Below are positions 1 to 9,863 of a DNA stretch of 64,000 nt, piece by piece. The translations under genes were made by a program, and so were the position numbers. Location: contig NZ_OY760905.1 in assembly GCF_963664135.1 (NCBI RefSeq), positions 3,250,736-3,314,735 on the forward strand. The letters run 5' to 3'. A model generated the notes under the pieces. That model did not search any database. It worked only from the letters and a program-made list of their open reading frames with translations, and had not been told where the DNA came from. The DNA comes from an uncultured Acetobacterium sp. (GTDB taxonomy: Bacteria; Bacillota; Clostridia; Eubacteriales; Eubacteriaceae). Positions within the stretch are counted from its first letter, which is position 1; each line of letters starts with the position of its first letter.

Positions 1-1
1 G

Positions 2-295
2 GCATTTCTGGCAATGGTTGGAATATTGTTTCAACATGCTGAAATCACGCAAAAAAATACTGAAATCAGAAGTCTTCAGAAAACCCTGGAGGATGCTATT
101 CAGGTCAATGACAGCAAGGAAGGTCAGTTGGTAACAAACATGAATCTCCAATCCATTGAAGCTCAGGCCAGAGGATATGGAATGACTGAGCCGGTTCAGG
201 AACAATATCGGCGGGAACTGGTTACCGAAAAAAAGGATGAATCGATTATGTCGGATTCTGAAATTGTCAAAAGTTGGTTTGAAAATTTGTTTTAA
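2..295 (+). CDS. ftsL: FtsL/DivIC-like division protein, C-terminal part
   Basis: The frame is open to the left edge, so the N-terminus is missing. What remains starts with the end of a hydrophobic segment (AFLAMVGILF), followed by a heptad-like, charged stretch (about residues 10-35 of the visible part) typical of the short periplasmic coiled coil of FtsL/DivIC, and a hydrophilic tail. Its position just before a division transpeptidase gene is where ftsL lies in the dcw cluster. FtsL-type proteins bridge FtsQ/DivIB, DivIC and the FtsW-PBP pair at the septum. The assignment rests mainly on topology and context because this family has little sequence conservation. Confidence 0.6.
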   Translation, partial: AFLAMVGILFQHAEITQKNTEIRSLQKTLEDAIQVNDSKEGQLVTNMNLQSIEAQARGYGMTEPVQEQYRRELVTEKKDESIMSDSEIVKSWFENLF

Positions 296-356
296 GTTAG
301 GGTTTATTTAAGCTGTGTCAGGTAAGCTTGAATAAATAATATTTTGGAGAAAAAAC

Positions 357-2765
357 GTGAATATAAAAAAGAAGGCACAACGAGAGATTGGACCAGTCGG
401 CAAACAGAATCGAATCATGATTGCCTTGGTTGTACTTTCATTGTGCTTAATTATTGTTATTGGAAAATTGTTTTCCCTGCAAATTGTGAATTCAACCGGA
501 AAATATGAACGACAGGTCGATCAATTGGTTGAAGAAGTGCCCATCAAAGCATCTCGGGGTGATATTTATGATCGCAACAAAAATGTCTTGGCCAAAGATT
601 CATCGGCTACGGCATTAAATGTAATCCCCTATGAAGTAGAGCAGCCGGAGCGGTTGGCAAATACGCTAAGCGCTAAGCTTGGCCTGAAATACGAAGATAT
701 TATGGCCAAAATATCGGTGCTGGAAAATGACATTGTTGAGGTCAAAAACGGGATTAGTCAAGGAGCCGCCGTGATTGTGCTCAGTCACAATTTTGATGGG
801 GTCACCATTGAAGATGGCACCTTATATTTTGAACCAATAAAAATTAAAGATCCTAAGGCAGTGGCATCAGCTATTTCCGGCGATTTGGATTATGATTATG
901 AATCACTATACGATAAAGCCACTCGAAAAGAAAATCAGCCGGTGTTGATTCGCGGTAAGGTTGATAATGCACTGGCATTGGAAATCAAAGATTCAGAGGC
1001 GATCAAAGACGATTCAGGAGAAGTTCAAAGCTACAATGGGATTGAACTTTTAGATGACTACCGACGATATTATACCAATGGAAACTTTGCTTCCTACATT
1101 TTGGGATTTACCGGAATGGATTATAGTGGTTTATACGGTGTTGAAGCTACCTATAATGATGTGCTCAGTGGCGAAGACGGCGTTGTTTATTTTCAAAAAG
1201 ATGCGGATGGTAACCAGATCCCTTCCCAGACGAAAATTCTGAAAGAGCCTGTTCAGGGGGAAGATATCGTCCTAACCATTGACAGTAATATTCAGCTAAT
1301 GGCTGAAAAAGCAGTGAAGGAAGCTGCAGCAACCTGGAAAACAAAAAGTGTTACCGCGATCGTTATGGAAACAAAAACTGGCGAGGTAGTTGCCATGGCG
1401 ACCACCCCAGACTATAATCTCAACGATCCTTTTACGCTGGATCCAACCTTTGCGGCAACCCATGCTGAAGACTTGGCTGGAAAAACAGATGAAGAAAAAT
1501 TAGCCGAAATGTATAAAAACCAGGCCGTGAGTTTCATTTATGAGCCAGGTTCAACTTTTAAAGCCCTTACTGGTTCAGCTGCTTTGGAAGAAGGGGTTAT
1601 CACCCCCGATACAATTGTCTATTGTGATGGTGCCATTCAGGTCGGAGATGCAGTAATTAATTGTGCGACTGGTCCTCATGGCGCCGAGACTGTTTCAGAT
1701 GCGATTGCCCACTCCTGTAACCCAGGGCTGGTTCAGATTATTGAAAAATTAAACCCAGATGTTTTTTATCAATATGTCTATAATTTTGGACTGGGTCAAA
1801 CAACTGGTATCGAGTTAGACGGTGAAGAGTCGGGAATCGTTAATCGTCTATCCACCGCCAATGGGGGAGTCAATGAAGTGGATTATGCCACATTTTCATT
1901 TGGACAGGGCCTGGCGGTTACACCGATACAAATAATAAGTGCGCTAAACTGTGTAGTAAATAATGGGTATTATGAGAAACCCACAATCATTTCCAGTGAA
2001 ACGAAAGGAGAACCGATTGAGTCGCCTAAGCAAATAATTTCAACAGAAACATCCTCTGCCATGAGAGAAATTATGCGTAAGGTGGTCGGCTATGATGCCG
2101 ACATGACAGCACTTTCGGAAGGATATAGCATTGGGGGAAAAACGGGAACGGCGGAGAAATTCATTAATGGTGAGTATTCCAGCTCTAAATATGTTACATC
2201 ATTTTATTGTTTTTCACCGGTGGAAGATCCCAAATATTCGGTTTATGTGGTCTTGGATGAACCGGCGGCCGGAGCCTATGGGAGTACCAGTGCAGCCCCA
2301 ACCGCGATTAGTTTAATGAAACAAGCGCTTAATTATAATTCGGCGGATGCCACAAATACCGGAGGCGCTACGCAGGAGATTCAAAGTGGAACGATTACTG
2401 TTCCAGATCTTGTTGGCCAAAATAGTGATTTTGCCGCCAGCATCCTTAATGAAAAAGGGATAAAATATTCGATTGATCCAACAACTACGGGCAGCACTGT
2501 TATCAGCCAAAGTGTGCCAACAAATTCTGTGTATGATCCGAACACTGAACTTGTTCTGGCTCTGGGTGATTCGGGTACTGAATCGGCAGGTACGGTTGTT
2601 GTTCCTGATTTAAAAGGTCTGTCCATCCAAAGCGCCAACGAAATCTTGACGGGATTGGGCCTGAAACTTAAAATCACCGGTAATGGATTTGCATCAAGTC
2701 AGACTCCGGCACCAACAACCGTTGTCGATAAGGGCAGTGACGTCAGCGTAACGTTTACCCCATAG
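357..2765 (+). CDS. ftsI: Class B penicillin-binding protein with two PASTA domains (FtsI/SpoVD type)
   Basis: Septal peptidoglycan transpeptidase of 802 residues. A basic N-terminus and one membrane segment (about 21-44) are followed by a PBP dimerisation region (about 60-260) and a transpeptidase domain with the SxxK serine in PGSTFK (S399), the SxN motif S453-C454-N455 and the KTG motif K595-T596-G597. Two C-terminal PASTA repeats begin with VPDLVG and VPDLKG (about 676-802), the SpoVD/PBP2x arrangement. The start is GTG, preceded by TTTGGAG. A terminator follows the gene directly. Whether it serves vegetative division or sporulation cannot be decided here; it is the only PBP in the cluster. 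Confidence 0.93.
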   Translation: MNIKKKAQREIGPVGKQNRIMIALVVLSLCLIIVIGKLFSLQIVNSTGKYERQVDQLVEEVPIKASRGDIYDRNKNVLAKDSSATALNVIPYEVEQPERLANTLSAKLGLKYEDIMAKISVLENDIVEVKNGISQGAAVIVLSHNFDGVTIEDGTLYFEPIKIKDPKAVASAISGDLDYDYESLYDKATRKENQPVLIRGKVDNALALEIKDSEAIKDDSGEVQSYNGIELLDDYRRYYTNGNFASYILGFTGMDYSGLYGVEATYNDVLSGEDGVVYFQKDADGNQIPSQTKILKEPVQGEDIVLTIDSNIQLMAEKAVKEAAATWKTKSVTAIVMETKTGEVVAMATTPDYNLNDPFTLDPTFAATHAEDLAGKTDEEKLAEMYKNQAVSFIYEPGSTFKALTGSAALEEGVITPDTIVYCDGAIQVGDAVINCATGPHGAETVSDAIAHSCNPGLVQIIEKLNPDVFYQYVYNFGLGQTTGIELDGEESGIVNRLSTANGGVNEVDYATFSFGQGLAVTPIQIISALNCVVNNGYYEKPTIISSETKGEPIESPKQIISTETSSAMREIMRKVVGYDADMTALSEGYSIGGKTGTAEKFINGEYSSSKYVTSFYCFSPVEDPKYSVYVVLDEPAAGAYGSTSAAPTAISLMKQALNYNSADATNTGGATQEIQSGTITVPDLVGQNSDFAASILNEKGIKYSIDPTTTGSTVISQSVPTNSVYDPNTELVLALGDSGTESAGTVVVPDLKGLSIQSANEILTGLGLKLKITGNGFASSQTPAPTTVVDKGSDVSVTFTP

Positions 2766-2772
2766 TAATTTA

Positions 2773-2808
2773 AAAGAAAAGCGAGGGGGCAAATCCTTGC
2801 TTTTCTTT
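2773..2808 (+). terminator. Intrinsic terminator after the PBP gene
   Basis: The inverted repeat AAAGAAAAGC / GCTTTTCTTT (2773-2782 and 2799-2808), with further pairing of AGG with CCT inside, encloses a short loop. The 3' arm supplies the U-rich tract. It separates ftsI from the murF-murG unit. Confidence 0.7.
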
Positions 2809-2820
2809 ATGTTCAAAGTT

Positions 2821-2829
2821 TGATATAAT
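2821..2829 (+). promoter_or_regulatory. Extended -10 promoter candidate for murF
   Basis: TGATATAAT is an extended -10 element (TGN followed by TATAAT) placed after the terminator and about 90 bases before murF. No good -35 hexamer is seen 16-18 bases upstream, which fits extended -10 promoters. Inferred from sequence only. Confidence 0.45.
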
Positions 2830-2916
2830 GTCATGGTCTTTTTGGACAGATGATCTTGCCGAAAGCATTGAATGATACTTGACGCAAAATAAAGAGAAAG
2901 TTCAGGTTGTTTATTG

Positions 2917-4290
2917 ATGGAAAGTATCAGTATTGATGAAATACTTCACATTACCCAGGGAGAATTGCTCCAGGGGACACGGTCACAGGCCATTACAAAT
3001 GTCGCCATTGACAGTCGGAAAATAGAAAATGGCTATTTATATGTACCAATTATTGGGGAATCAAACAACGGACATGATTATATTAATCAGGCATTTTTAA
3101 ATGGATGTACGGTTTGTCTGACCCAGGAAAAAGAGCGAAGTTTTCCAGAGGGGTTAGCAGTCATTTTTGTTGACTCAACCTTGGCGGCCATGAAAGTATT
3201 GGCTGGGTTTAACCGCCATCGCTATCGTTTGCCAGTAATTGCTATTACCGGCAGCAGTGGTAAAACAACGACTAAGGACCTGGTAGCAGCGGTTCTGGCA
3301 CAGAAGTATAATACCTTAAAAACGGAAGGCAACTTCAATAATGAATATGGCATTCCTCAAACACTATTTAATTTGGAGCCGGATCATGAGATGGCTGTCA
3401 TTGAAATGGGAATGGATCACCTAGGAGATATTTCAAAATCAATCCAAATAGTAGAACCGGATATCGGGGTAATTACCAATGTTGGTTTAAGTCACATTGA
3501 GCGTTTGAAAACCCAGGAAAACATTTATCTGGCCAAAAAAGAAATCCTGCAAACACTAAAAAGCCAGGGGATCGCCTATGTTAATGGTGATGATGTTTTT
3601 TTAAAAAAATTATCGGAAGAACAAAATAATTTTCTGATCAGAACTTTTGGGATTCATGGCGACCATACGGTAAAAGCGCTTGATTACCGTTCCCACCAGG
3701 ACGGCCTAGAAATCCAGGTCGCCTGGGAAGATCGAAGTGAACGGTATACCTTTAATTATCCCGGTGAACATAATGTCTATAATTGCCTGGTTGCCATTGG
3801 CTTGGGGTATTTTTATGAAATGTCTCAGGCTCAAATTCAAAAAGGTCTTGATGCATTTGTCCCCAGCGGTAATCGGATGGATATTTTCACCATTGGCGAA
3901 ACCAAAATCATCAATGACTCTTATAATGCCAACCCTGACGCCATGAGGGCATCCCTGGATGTCTTGGCGACCCTTGGTCGCGATTACAAACGAAAAATTG
4001 CCATTCTCGGGGATATGCTGGAAATGGGTGAATATGGTCCACCAGCTCATTACGAGGTGGGCAACTATGCTAAAGATAAGGCCGATTTACTGATTGGGGT
4101 AGGCGAACTGGGACAGCAGATCTGTAATGGCTATGGAGACAGCGGCGAAGTTTATCACGTTTTGGATGCTCTTGCAGCTGGGGAATGCCTGAAGAAGATT
4201 ATCCAGCCAAACGATATTATTTTGATTAAAGCGTCCCGGGGAATGGGGTTGGAACGAATCATTGACTTCATAAAGGAAGGGAACAGATAA
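2917..4290 (+). CDS. murF: UDP-N-acetylmuramoyl-tripeptide--D-alanyl-D-alanine ligase
   Basis: Adds the D-Ala-D-Ala dipeptide to the UDP-MurNAc tripeptide in the cytoplasm, the last soluble step of the peptidoglycan precursor pathway. The Mur ligase ATP-binding loop GSSGKTTTKD lies near residue 110, followed by the central-domain motifs TEGNFNNEYGIPQ and VIEMGMDHLGDI, and the C-terminal domain with NDSYNANPDAMRASL. The length of 457 residues is usual. The ATG at 2917 is preferred over an in-frame TTG one codon earlier. The stop codon overlaps the mraY start (TAATG), indicating translational coupling. The murE gene normally found just before it is absent. Confidence 0.95.
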   Translation: MESISIDEILHITQGELLQGTRSQAITNVAIDSRKIENGYLYVPIIGESNNGHDYINQAFLNGCTVCLTQEKERSFPEGLAVIFVDSTLAAMKVLAGFNRHRYRLPVIAITGSSGKTTTKDLVAAVLAQKYNTLKTEGNFNNEYGIPQTLFNLEPDHEMAVIEMGMDHLGDISKSIQIVEPDIGVITNVGLSHIERLKTQENIYLAKKEILQTLKSQGIAYVNGDDVFLKKLSEEQNNFLIRTFGIHGDHTVKALDYRSHQDGLEIQVAWEDRSERYTFNYPGEHNVYNCLVAIGLGYFYEMSQAQIQKGLDAFVPSGNRMDIFTIGETKIINDSYNANPDAMRASLDVLATLGRDYKRKIAILGDMLEMGEYGPPAHYEVGNYAKDKADLLIGVGELGQQICNGYGDSGEVYHVLDALAAGECLKKIIQPNDIILIKASRGMGLERIIDFIKEGNR

Positions 4291-5264
4291 TGGAAATAAC
4301 AATATTAAAGGCAGGTCTGATTGGGTTGCTGATTTCCTTCGGTGTTGTCTATTTGGTAACGCCACGCTTTATTCCAATGCTCAAACGGCTGAAATTTGGT
4401 CAGGCGATCCGGGAAGAAGGTCCCCAAAGTCATCTGGAAAAATCGGGCACGCCGACGATGGGCGGTCTGGTTATTCAACTGGGGGTCGTGGTTGCTTTTG
4501 TGCTGTTGTCCGCATTTACGGGAAATTGGGATTTTTTCCCAATTCTAGTGATGTTGTATTTTGGTTGTGTTGGCTTTATTGATGACTATATCAAAGTTTC
4601 CAAAAAACATAATCTCGGTCTAAGAGCCTGGCAAAAAATGGTATTGCAGTGCGTCGGTGCTCTTGCCATCGCTCTTTATGCATACTATTCACCGACAATT
4701 GGCTCGGAACTGATTATTCCTTTTATGAAACAGCCAGTAGATTTTGGGTTTTGGTATGTACCCTTTACCTTTATTGCAATTGTTTCAATCGTCAATGCGG
4801 TTAATTTAACCGATGGACTGGACGGATTGGCGTCAGGAGTGACCTTGATTGTCGCCATCTTCTTTTTTGTAGGTTCCCTGATCTTGCCAGAAGCGAGCAC
4901 AACCATTTTTATTGGTGCTATTATTGGTGGATGCCTGGGTTTTTTGAGACATAATTCCAAACCAGCTGATATTTTTATGGGCGACACCGGTTCCATGGCT
5001 TTAGGCGGAGCCGTTGTGGTGATGGCGATCATCACCCAGCTGCAAGTTTTTTTACTGATTGCCGGAGCCTTGTTTGTTATCGAGGCTTTATCCGTTGTCA
5101 TTCAGGTGGGTTACTTTAAGGCCACCAAAGGCAAGCGCTTTTTTAAGATGGCTCCGATTCATCATCATTTTGAATTATCCGGCTGGAGTGAAACCCGGGT
5201 GGTTACCGTCTTTTGGGTCGCTACAGCAATTTTTGTAAGCATTGCATTTATTTGTTTAGGATAG
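4290..5264 (+). CDS. mraY: Phospho-N-acetylmuramoyl-pentapeptide-transferase
   Basis: Integral membrane enzyme that transfers phospho-MurNAc-pentapeptide from UDP to undecaprenyl phosphate, forming lipid I. At 324 residues with about ten hydrophobic segments it is typical. Diagnostic motifs are visible: DDYIKVSKKHNLGL with the catalytic aspartate pair, NAVNLTDGLDGLA, FMGDTGSMALGG and the histidine cluster APIHHHFELSGW near the C-terminus. It is coupled to murF by a one-base overlap and followed 12 bases later by murD. Confidence 0.97.
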   Translation: MEITILKAGLIGLLISFGVVYLVTPRFIPMLKRLKFGQAIREEGPQSHLEKSGTPTMGGLVIQLGVVVAFVLLSAFTGNWDFFPILVMLYFGCVGFIDDYIKVSKKHNLGLRAWQKMVLQCVGALAIALYAYYSPTIGSELIIPFMKQPVDFGFWYVPFTFIAIVSIVNAVNLTDGLDGLASGVTLIVAIFFFVGSLILPEASTTIFIGAIIGGCLGFLRHNSKPADIFMGDTGSMALGGAVVVMAIITQLQVFLLIAGALFVIEALSVVIQVGYFKATKGKRFFKMAPIHHHFELSGWSETRVVTVFWVATAIFVSIAFICLG

Positions 5265-5276
5265 GAGAAGCACACT

Positions 5277-6638
5277 ATGAGAAAAACAACCCTAGTAATT
5301 GGCGCTGCCCGAAGTGGTGTAGCGGTAACAGAATTATTATTAAATCGTGGAGAGACGGTTGTCTTAACAGATACCCGGGCGTCCAGCATTGTTCATAAAG
5401 AATTCCCGCAAATTTTGGATTATGAAAAAGAATCAGAATTTGAATCAATCTTTGGCATTCAACCCAGTCCGGAGATTTTAAACGCCATTGATGAAGTGGT
5501 GGTCAGCCCCGGGGTTCCCTTGATTATTCCGATTATCCAAGCAGCCTACGAACAGGGTATTCCTGTCATTGGAGAGGTTGAAGCGGCCTATCGATTGACA
5601 AAAACACCTTTTATTGCGATTACCGGAACCAATGGAAAAACCACGACAACTACACTGCTGGGAGAAATCTTTAAGGCGAGCGGCAGAGGAACCTATGTGG
5701 TCGGAAATATTGGTGATCCGATCACCAACTATGTAGGCAGTGCCAAAGAAATTGAAGTATTTGTCACGGAGATCAGCAGTTTTCAATTGGAAACCATTCA
5801 GACCTTTCGTCCACGAGCGGCAGCAATTCTCAATTTAACCCCAGATCATTTGGACCGGCATCTGACCGTGGAAAATTATGTGAAAGCCAAAGGGCGGATT
5901 TTTGAAAATCAAACCGCTGAAGATCTGCTGGTCTTAAATGGAGATGACGAGCTAGTCTGTCAATTGGGTGAAAAAGCGAACTCAAAAAAAGCCTATTTCA
6001 GTTATAAAAATAAGGTCGATTATGGTGCCTGGTGTTTAAATGGCGAAATCTGGATTAACAATGGCGCCGAAACTTTTTTTGTTTGCAACGAATCTGAATT
6101 GGGCATTATTGGCCCCCACAACACCATGAATGCCTTGGCAGCCCTAACCCTGGCTTATTTTTCGGGGGTTACATTAGCGGTAATTGTTCAGGTGCTCAAA
6201 TCCTTTAAAGGGGTGGAACACCGCCTGGAAATGGTCGGCTGTTTTGCCGGGGTGACTTATATCAATGATTCCAAGGGAACGAATACCAATGCTACCATTA
6301 CGGCTTTGAATGCGGTGAAAGAACCGATTATTTTACTGGCCGGGGGGTATGATAAAAAAGAAGATTATTCCGAGCTCATGGAACTAGTAGCCAAACGAGT
6401 GAAGCTGCTGATTGTTTTAGGCGTGACAGCGGATGATTTAATCAAAACTGCCAAGACTAAAGGTGTGACGGCAATTTCCAGGGTCGAAACCTATGAAGAA
6501 GCTGTTGCTTGTGCAAAAGCAGTGGCTCAGACGGGTGATACAGTGTTATTATCTCCAGCCTGTGCCAGCTGGGATATGTTTGATAATTATGAAATCCGAG
6601 GTCGTGTTTTCAAAGAATTGGTGACCGAAAATCAATAA
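5277..6638 (+). CDS. murD: UDP-N-acetylmuramoylalanine--D-glutamate ligase
   Basis: Cytoplasmic Mur ligase that adds D-glutamate to UDP-MurNAc-L-Ala. The N-terminal nucleotide-binding fold begins TTLVIGAARSGVAV; the ATP loop GTNGKTTTTTLLGE lies near residues 119-132; ILNLTPDHLDRH and the C-terminal NDSKGTNTNATI and LLSPACASWDMFDNYEIRG motifs are all characteristic of MurD. Length is 453 residues. A ribosome site (AGGAGAAG) precedes the ATG. It lies between mraY and ftsW in the usual order. Confidence 0.96.
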   Translation: MRKTTLVIGAARSGVAVTELLLNRGETVVLTDTRASSIVHKEFPQILDYEKESEFESIFGIQPSPEILNAIDEVVVSPGVPLIIPIIQAAYEQGIPVIGEVEAAYRLTKTPFIAITGTNGKTTTTTLLGEIFKASGRGTYVVGNIGDPITNYVGSAKEIEVFVTEISSFQLETIQTFRPRAAAILNLTPDHLDRHLTVENYVKAKGRIFENQTAEDLLVLNGDDELVCQLGEKANSKKAYFSYKNKVDYGAWCLNGEIWINNGAETFFVCNESELGIIGPHNTMNALAALTLAYFSGVTLAVIVQVLKSFKGVEHRLEMVGCFAGVTYINDSKGTNTNATITALNAVKEPIILLAGGYDKKEDYSELMELVAKRVKLLIVLGVTADDLIKTAKTKGVTAISRVETYEEAVACAKAVAQTGDTVLLSPACASWDMFDNYEIRGRVFKELVTENQ

Positions 6639-6656
6639 GAAACTGAGGAGTAAACC

Positions 6657-7796
6657 ATGAAAACAGGAAAAATAGATCGACCTTTTTTAATTGCCCTTTT
6701 GCTGCTGGCAGGAATCGGGGTTATAATGGTTTTTAGTGCCAGTATGTACTCATCGACGATTAGCGGTGAAAAAGGATACGCCCTGTTTCTGAAACAATTG
6801 ATTTTCGATTTATTAGGTGTGATCGTGATGGTCATCGTGAGTAAAATCGATTATCGTGTTTATAAAAAATATTATCTTGTTGGTATTGTGATTTCTATTT
6901 TTCTGTTGATTATCGTTTTAATCCCGGGAATTGGATTAAAAGTCAATGATGCCAGACGATGGATTGATTTAAAAGTAACGACTTTTCAGCCTTCAGAATT
7001 TGCCAAAGTAGCGATGATTCTTTATTTTAGTACCATTGTCTCAAGAAAACCAGAGATCATTAAGGAAAACCTGCCATTTCTATTAAACTGTATGTTGCCG
7101 CTTTTTCTGATTTGCGGGATTACCGCGATTGAACCATCACTTAGTGCGGCGATGGCCATTGCTGTCGGTGCTGGTGCGGTATTGTATTTTGGGGGAATTA
7201 AATTCAAACTTTTTTATCCCTATCTCGGCTTTGCCGCTTTGGGAGTTGTTGGTTTAATGATTGCCGAACCCTGGCGACTTGATCGCTTTAATGTTTTTTT
7301 AGGAAAAGGCGGTTATGATTATCAGATATCCCAATCGCTTTTAGCCATCGGAACCGGCGGCATTTTTGGCAGAGGCCTAGGAAATGGTAAACAGAAGTAC
7401 CTGTTTTTGCCGGAGCTACAGAATGACTTCATTTTTGCCAATATTGCCGAAGAATTTGGTTTTATTGGTTGTTTGCTGGTGTTAGGTCTGTTTGCTTTTA
7501 TTATCTGGCGGGGATTTCAAATTGCTCAAAAGTCACAAGATACCTTTGCTTATTTATATACCAGCAGCGTTATGCTGTTGCTGGCATTTCAGGTCTTGGT
7601 CAATATCGGCGTTGCCTCGGCAATTATACCGGTAACTGGGATGGCGTTGCCGTTTGTCAGCGCTGGCGGCTCCTCGGTGGTTATCCTTTTTGCGATGATG
7701 GGACCGATTTTAAATATTTCCCGAAACGTGGATTTGAGCAGGAAACTGGAGCTTAACAAAAAAACAGTTCTGAAAAAGAAAAAGATTGTGAGGTAG
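6657..7796 (+). CDS. ftsW: FtsW-type SEDS peptidoglycan glycosyltransferase
   Basis: Membrane protein of 379 residues with about ten hydrophobic segments. SEDS family signatures are present: SASMYSS near the N-terminus, ARRWIDLKVTTFQPSEFAKVAM, IGTGGIFGRGLGNGKQKYLFLPE and the C-terminal PVTGMALPFVSAGGSS. In this family FtsW polymerises glycan strands together with the class B PBP encoded at the start of the cluster. The basic tail (KKTVLKKKKIVR) is cytoplasmic by the positive-inside rule. It lies 18 bases after murD, and murG follows at once. Confidence 0.95.
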   Translation: MKTGKIDRPFLIALLLLAGIGVIMVFSASMYSSTISGEKGYALFLKQLIFDLLGVIVMVIVSKIDYRVYKKYYLVGIVISIFLLIIVLIPGIGLKVNDARRWIDLKVTTFQPSEFAKVAMILYFSTIVSRKPEIIKENLPFLLNCMLPLFLICGITAIEPSLSAAMAIAVGAGAVLYFGGIKFKLFYPYLGFAALGVVGLMIAEPWRLDRFNVFLGKGGYDYQISQSLLAIGTGGIFGRGLGNGKQKYLFLPELQNDFIFANIAEEFGFIGCLLVLGLFAFIIWRGFQIAQKSQDTFAYLYTSSVMLLLAFQVLVNIGVASAIIPVTGMALPFVSAGGSSVVILFAMMGPILNISRNVDLSRKLELNKKTVLKKKKIVR

Positions 7797-7799
7797 TCT

Positions 7800-8903
7800 G
7801 TGAAAGTACTCATTGCAGCTGGCGGAACTGGAGGGCATATCTATCCGGGACTGGCCATTGCTGAAAAAATAAAAAAGGAAAATCCAGATGCTGAAATAAT
7901 TTTTATTGGCTCCAAAGTGGGGATGGAAAAAAACATCATTCCCCAATTTGGATATCCCATTGAGTATATTCGCGTCAGGGGATTTGAACGAAAAGCTTCA
8001 TTGGAAACGTTGGCGGCGATTAAGGGCATTTTTGATGGTCTTAATGATTCGAAAAAAATAATCAGAGATCATCAACCAGATCTGGTTATTGGTACCGGCG
8101 GATTTACAGCAGGGCCACTGCTTTTAATTGCCAGCCGACGCAAAATAAAAACCATGATTCATGAACAGAATGCCTATCCGGGCAAAACAAATCTGATGCT
8201 GGGCAAACGGGTGGACCGTATTGCTATCAGTTTTAAAGAAGCACAAAAGTACTTTCCCAAAGAAAAAACCTTCCTGGCTGGAAATCCAGTGCGATCAGAA
8301 TATCATCAAATTGACAGAAATGATTTGCGAAAGCGTTTGAATCTTTCGCAAAATCAAAAGATGGTATTGATTATGGGTGGCAGCCAGGGGGCTGGTTCCA
8401 TTAATCGTAGTGCCTTGTCACTGATTGAGTTTTATAAGGAGCGAACGGATCGGGTTATTTATCATTTAACTGGAAAAGATCAATATGAAACGATCAAAAA
8501 AGAAGTGGAAAATATGGGTCTGGCAACATCAGGTCATGTCTTTGTGGATGCCTACAGCAATGAGGTTCACCGACTTCTGGGCGCCGCTGATCTGGTGATC
8601 AGTCGATCCGGGGCCATGTCGGTGGCTGAAATCCAGGCGGTGGGAACGCCATCTATTTTGGTGCCTTATCCCATGGCCGCCGGAAATCATCAGGAATTCA
8701 ATGCCCGGGTGATCACCGATGCGGGTGGTGGGGTGCTCATCAAGGATCGGGATCTGATCGGTGATTTGTTGATCCAGACAACCGAAGCATTACTGCGGGA
8801 TGAGTCGAAACTTCAGCGGATGTCTCAAATATCAAAAGAATTAAGCATTATCAATGCCGGAGATCGGATTTATGATGAAATAAAGAAATTGATGGAGAAT
8901 TAA
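7800..8903 (+). CDS. murG: Undecaprenyldiphospho-muramoylpentapeptide beta-N-acetylglucosaminyltransferase
   Basis: Peripheral membrane GT28 glycosyltransferase that converts lipid I to lipid II. The N-terminal glycine-rich loop GGTGGHIYPGLAIAE, the mid-protein MIHEQNAYPGKTN, LIMGGSQGAGSIN and the C-terminal donor site DLVISRSGAMSVAEIQAVGTPSILVPYP followed by NHQ are all present. Length is 367 residues. The start is GTG, with GAGG about eight bases upstream inside the end of ftsW. Its stop overlaps the ftsQ start by one base. Confidence 0.96.
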   Translation: MKVLIAAGGTGGHIYPGLAIAEKIKKENPDAEIIFIGSKVGMEKNIIPQFGYPIEYIRVRGFERKASLETLAAIKGIFDGLNDSKKIIRDHQPDLVIGTGGFTAGPLLLIASRRKIKTMIHEQNAYPGKTNLMLGKRVDRIAISFKEAQKYFPKEKTFLAGNPVRSEYHQIDRNDLRKRLNLSQNQKMVLIMGGSQGAGSINRSALSLIEFYKERTDRVIYHLTGKDQYETIKKEVENMGLATSGHVFVDAYSNEVHRLLGAADLVISRSGAMSVAEIQAVGTPSILVPYPMAAGNHQEFNARVITDAGGGVLIKDRDLIGDLLIQTTEALLRDESKLQRMSQISKELSIINAGDRIYDEIKKLMEN

Positions 8904-9748
8904 TGAAACGATCAAAGAAGAAAAGGCCCAAAGAAAAATCAAATGAAAAACCACTACCCCGTGAATTGACAAAGCAGGAGCTGCGGGAGCAGCGACGGCG
9001 ACAACGGAAAGTTAATAAACGCAAACGGATCTTTAAAAGTCTGGTTACGATTTTGATCATCCTTGGCATTATCGGATTGATCAGCTTCGCCTCCTATCAG
9101 GCGGTGAAGTTGGGTGTCTTTAACGTAGTGGAAATAGAAGTGGTTGGAAATGAGATTATTGATGCTCAAACGGTAATTGAAGCATCAGGGATCAGGGTTG
9201 GGGAAAGTATTTTCTTAGTTGATGTCAATCAGGCAAACTATAATATCAATGCATTGATGAATTTAAAAGAATTGGAAATTTCAAAGATCATGCCAAATAA
9301 AATTCTGATTCGTATGGTCGAATCTACACCCATTTGCGCAGTTAATTTTGACAATAAGGTTTATTATCTGACAGAGGATAAAGAATTGATCCAAGATGGC
9401 GAATACTTAAGAAAAACGGATATCCCACTTGTTTTTGGGAGTGATGCGGTGACCATCTCAGAAATTGGGAAAGAAGTCGTGGTTGAACCCTATTGGCGAT
9501 TTGATACGATTATGAACATCCTAAAGGATTTAAGAAATGACGGCAATTTAGGAAAAATATCTGAAGTACGAATGACGGATGTTAACACCTATGAGATTGT
9601 CACGAAAAATGGTACCATTTTCATACTTTGGGATTATAATAATTATTATGACAACAAGGCCTATATTCAGAACAATCTGGATAAAAATACCAGTAATATG
9701 ATTATTAACTTGGCGGCAGGACCAAAACCGGTTATTAAAGGGCGATAA
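8903..9748 (+). CDS. ftsQ: Cell division protein FtsQ/DivIB
   Basis: Single-pass division protein of 281 residues. A very basic cytoplasmic N-terminus (about 1-42) precedes one membrane segment (about 46-70). The outside part starts with a POTRA-like region (VVEIEVVGNEIIDAQTVIEA, then NLKELEISKIMPNKILIRMVE) followed by the beta domain. FtsQ/DivIB scaffolds FtsL, DivIC and the septal synthases. It is coupled to murG by a TAATG overlap. No murB or murC is found between murG and ftsQ, where many Firmicutes have them. Confidence 0.9.
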   Translation: MKRSKKKRPKEKSNEKPLPRELTKQELREQRRRQRKVNKRKRIFKSLVTILIILGIIGLISFASYQAVKLGVFNVVEIEVVGNEIIDAQTVIEASGIRVGESIFLVDVNQANYNINALMNLKELEISKIMPNKILIRMVESTPICAVNFDNKVYYLTEDKELIQDGEYLRKTDIPLVFGSDAVTISEIGKEVVVEPYWRFDTIMNILKDLRNDGNLGKISEVRMTDVNTYEIVTKNGTIFILWDYNNYYDNKAYIQNNLDKNTSNMIINLAAGPKPVIKGR

Positions 9749-9834
9749 CAAATCAACGAAATCCAATATTTAGTTCCAATAGTGTCTTGAGATAAAATAT
9801 TGCGTGATATTTTACTTAATTTATGATTCAATAG

Positions 9835-9863
9835 TTGAAAAATTTGTAAATAAAGGTTAATAT
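9835..9863 (+). promoter_or_regulatory. Promoter candidate for ftsZ
   Basis: TTGAAA and TAATAT are separated by exactly 17 bases, in the 267-base gap between ftsQ and ftsZ. Transcription would start near 9870 and give a leader of about 145 bases that contains two competing hairpins (9881-9901 and 9900-9930). Inferred from consensus only. Confidence 0.5.
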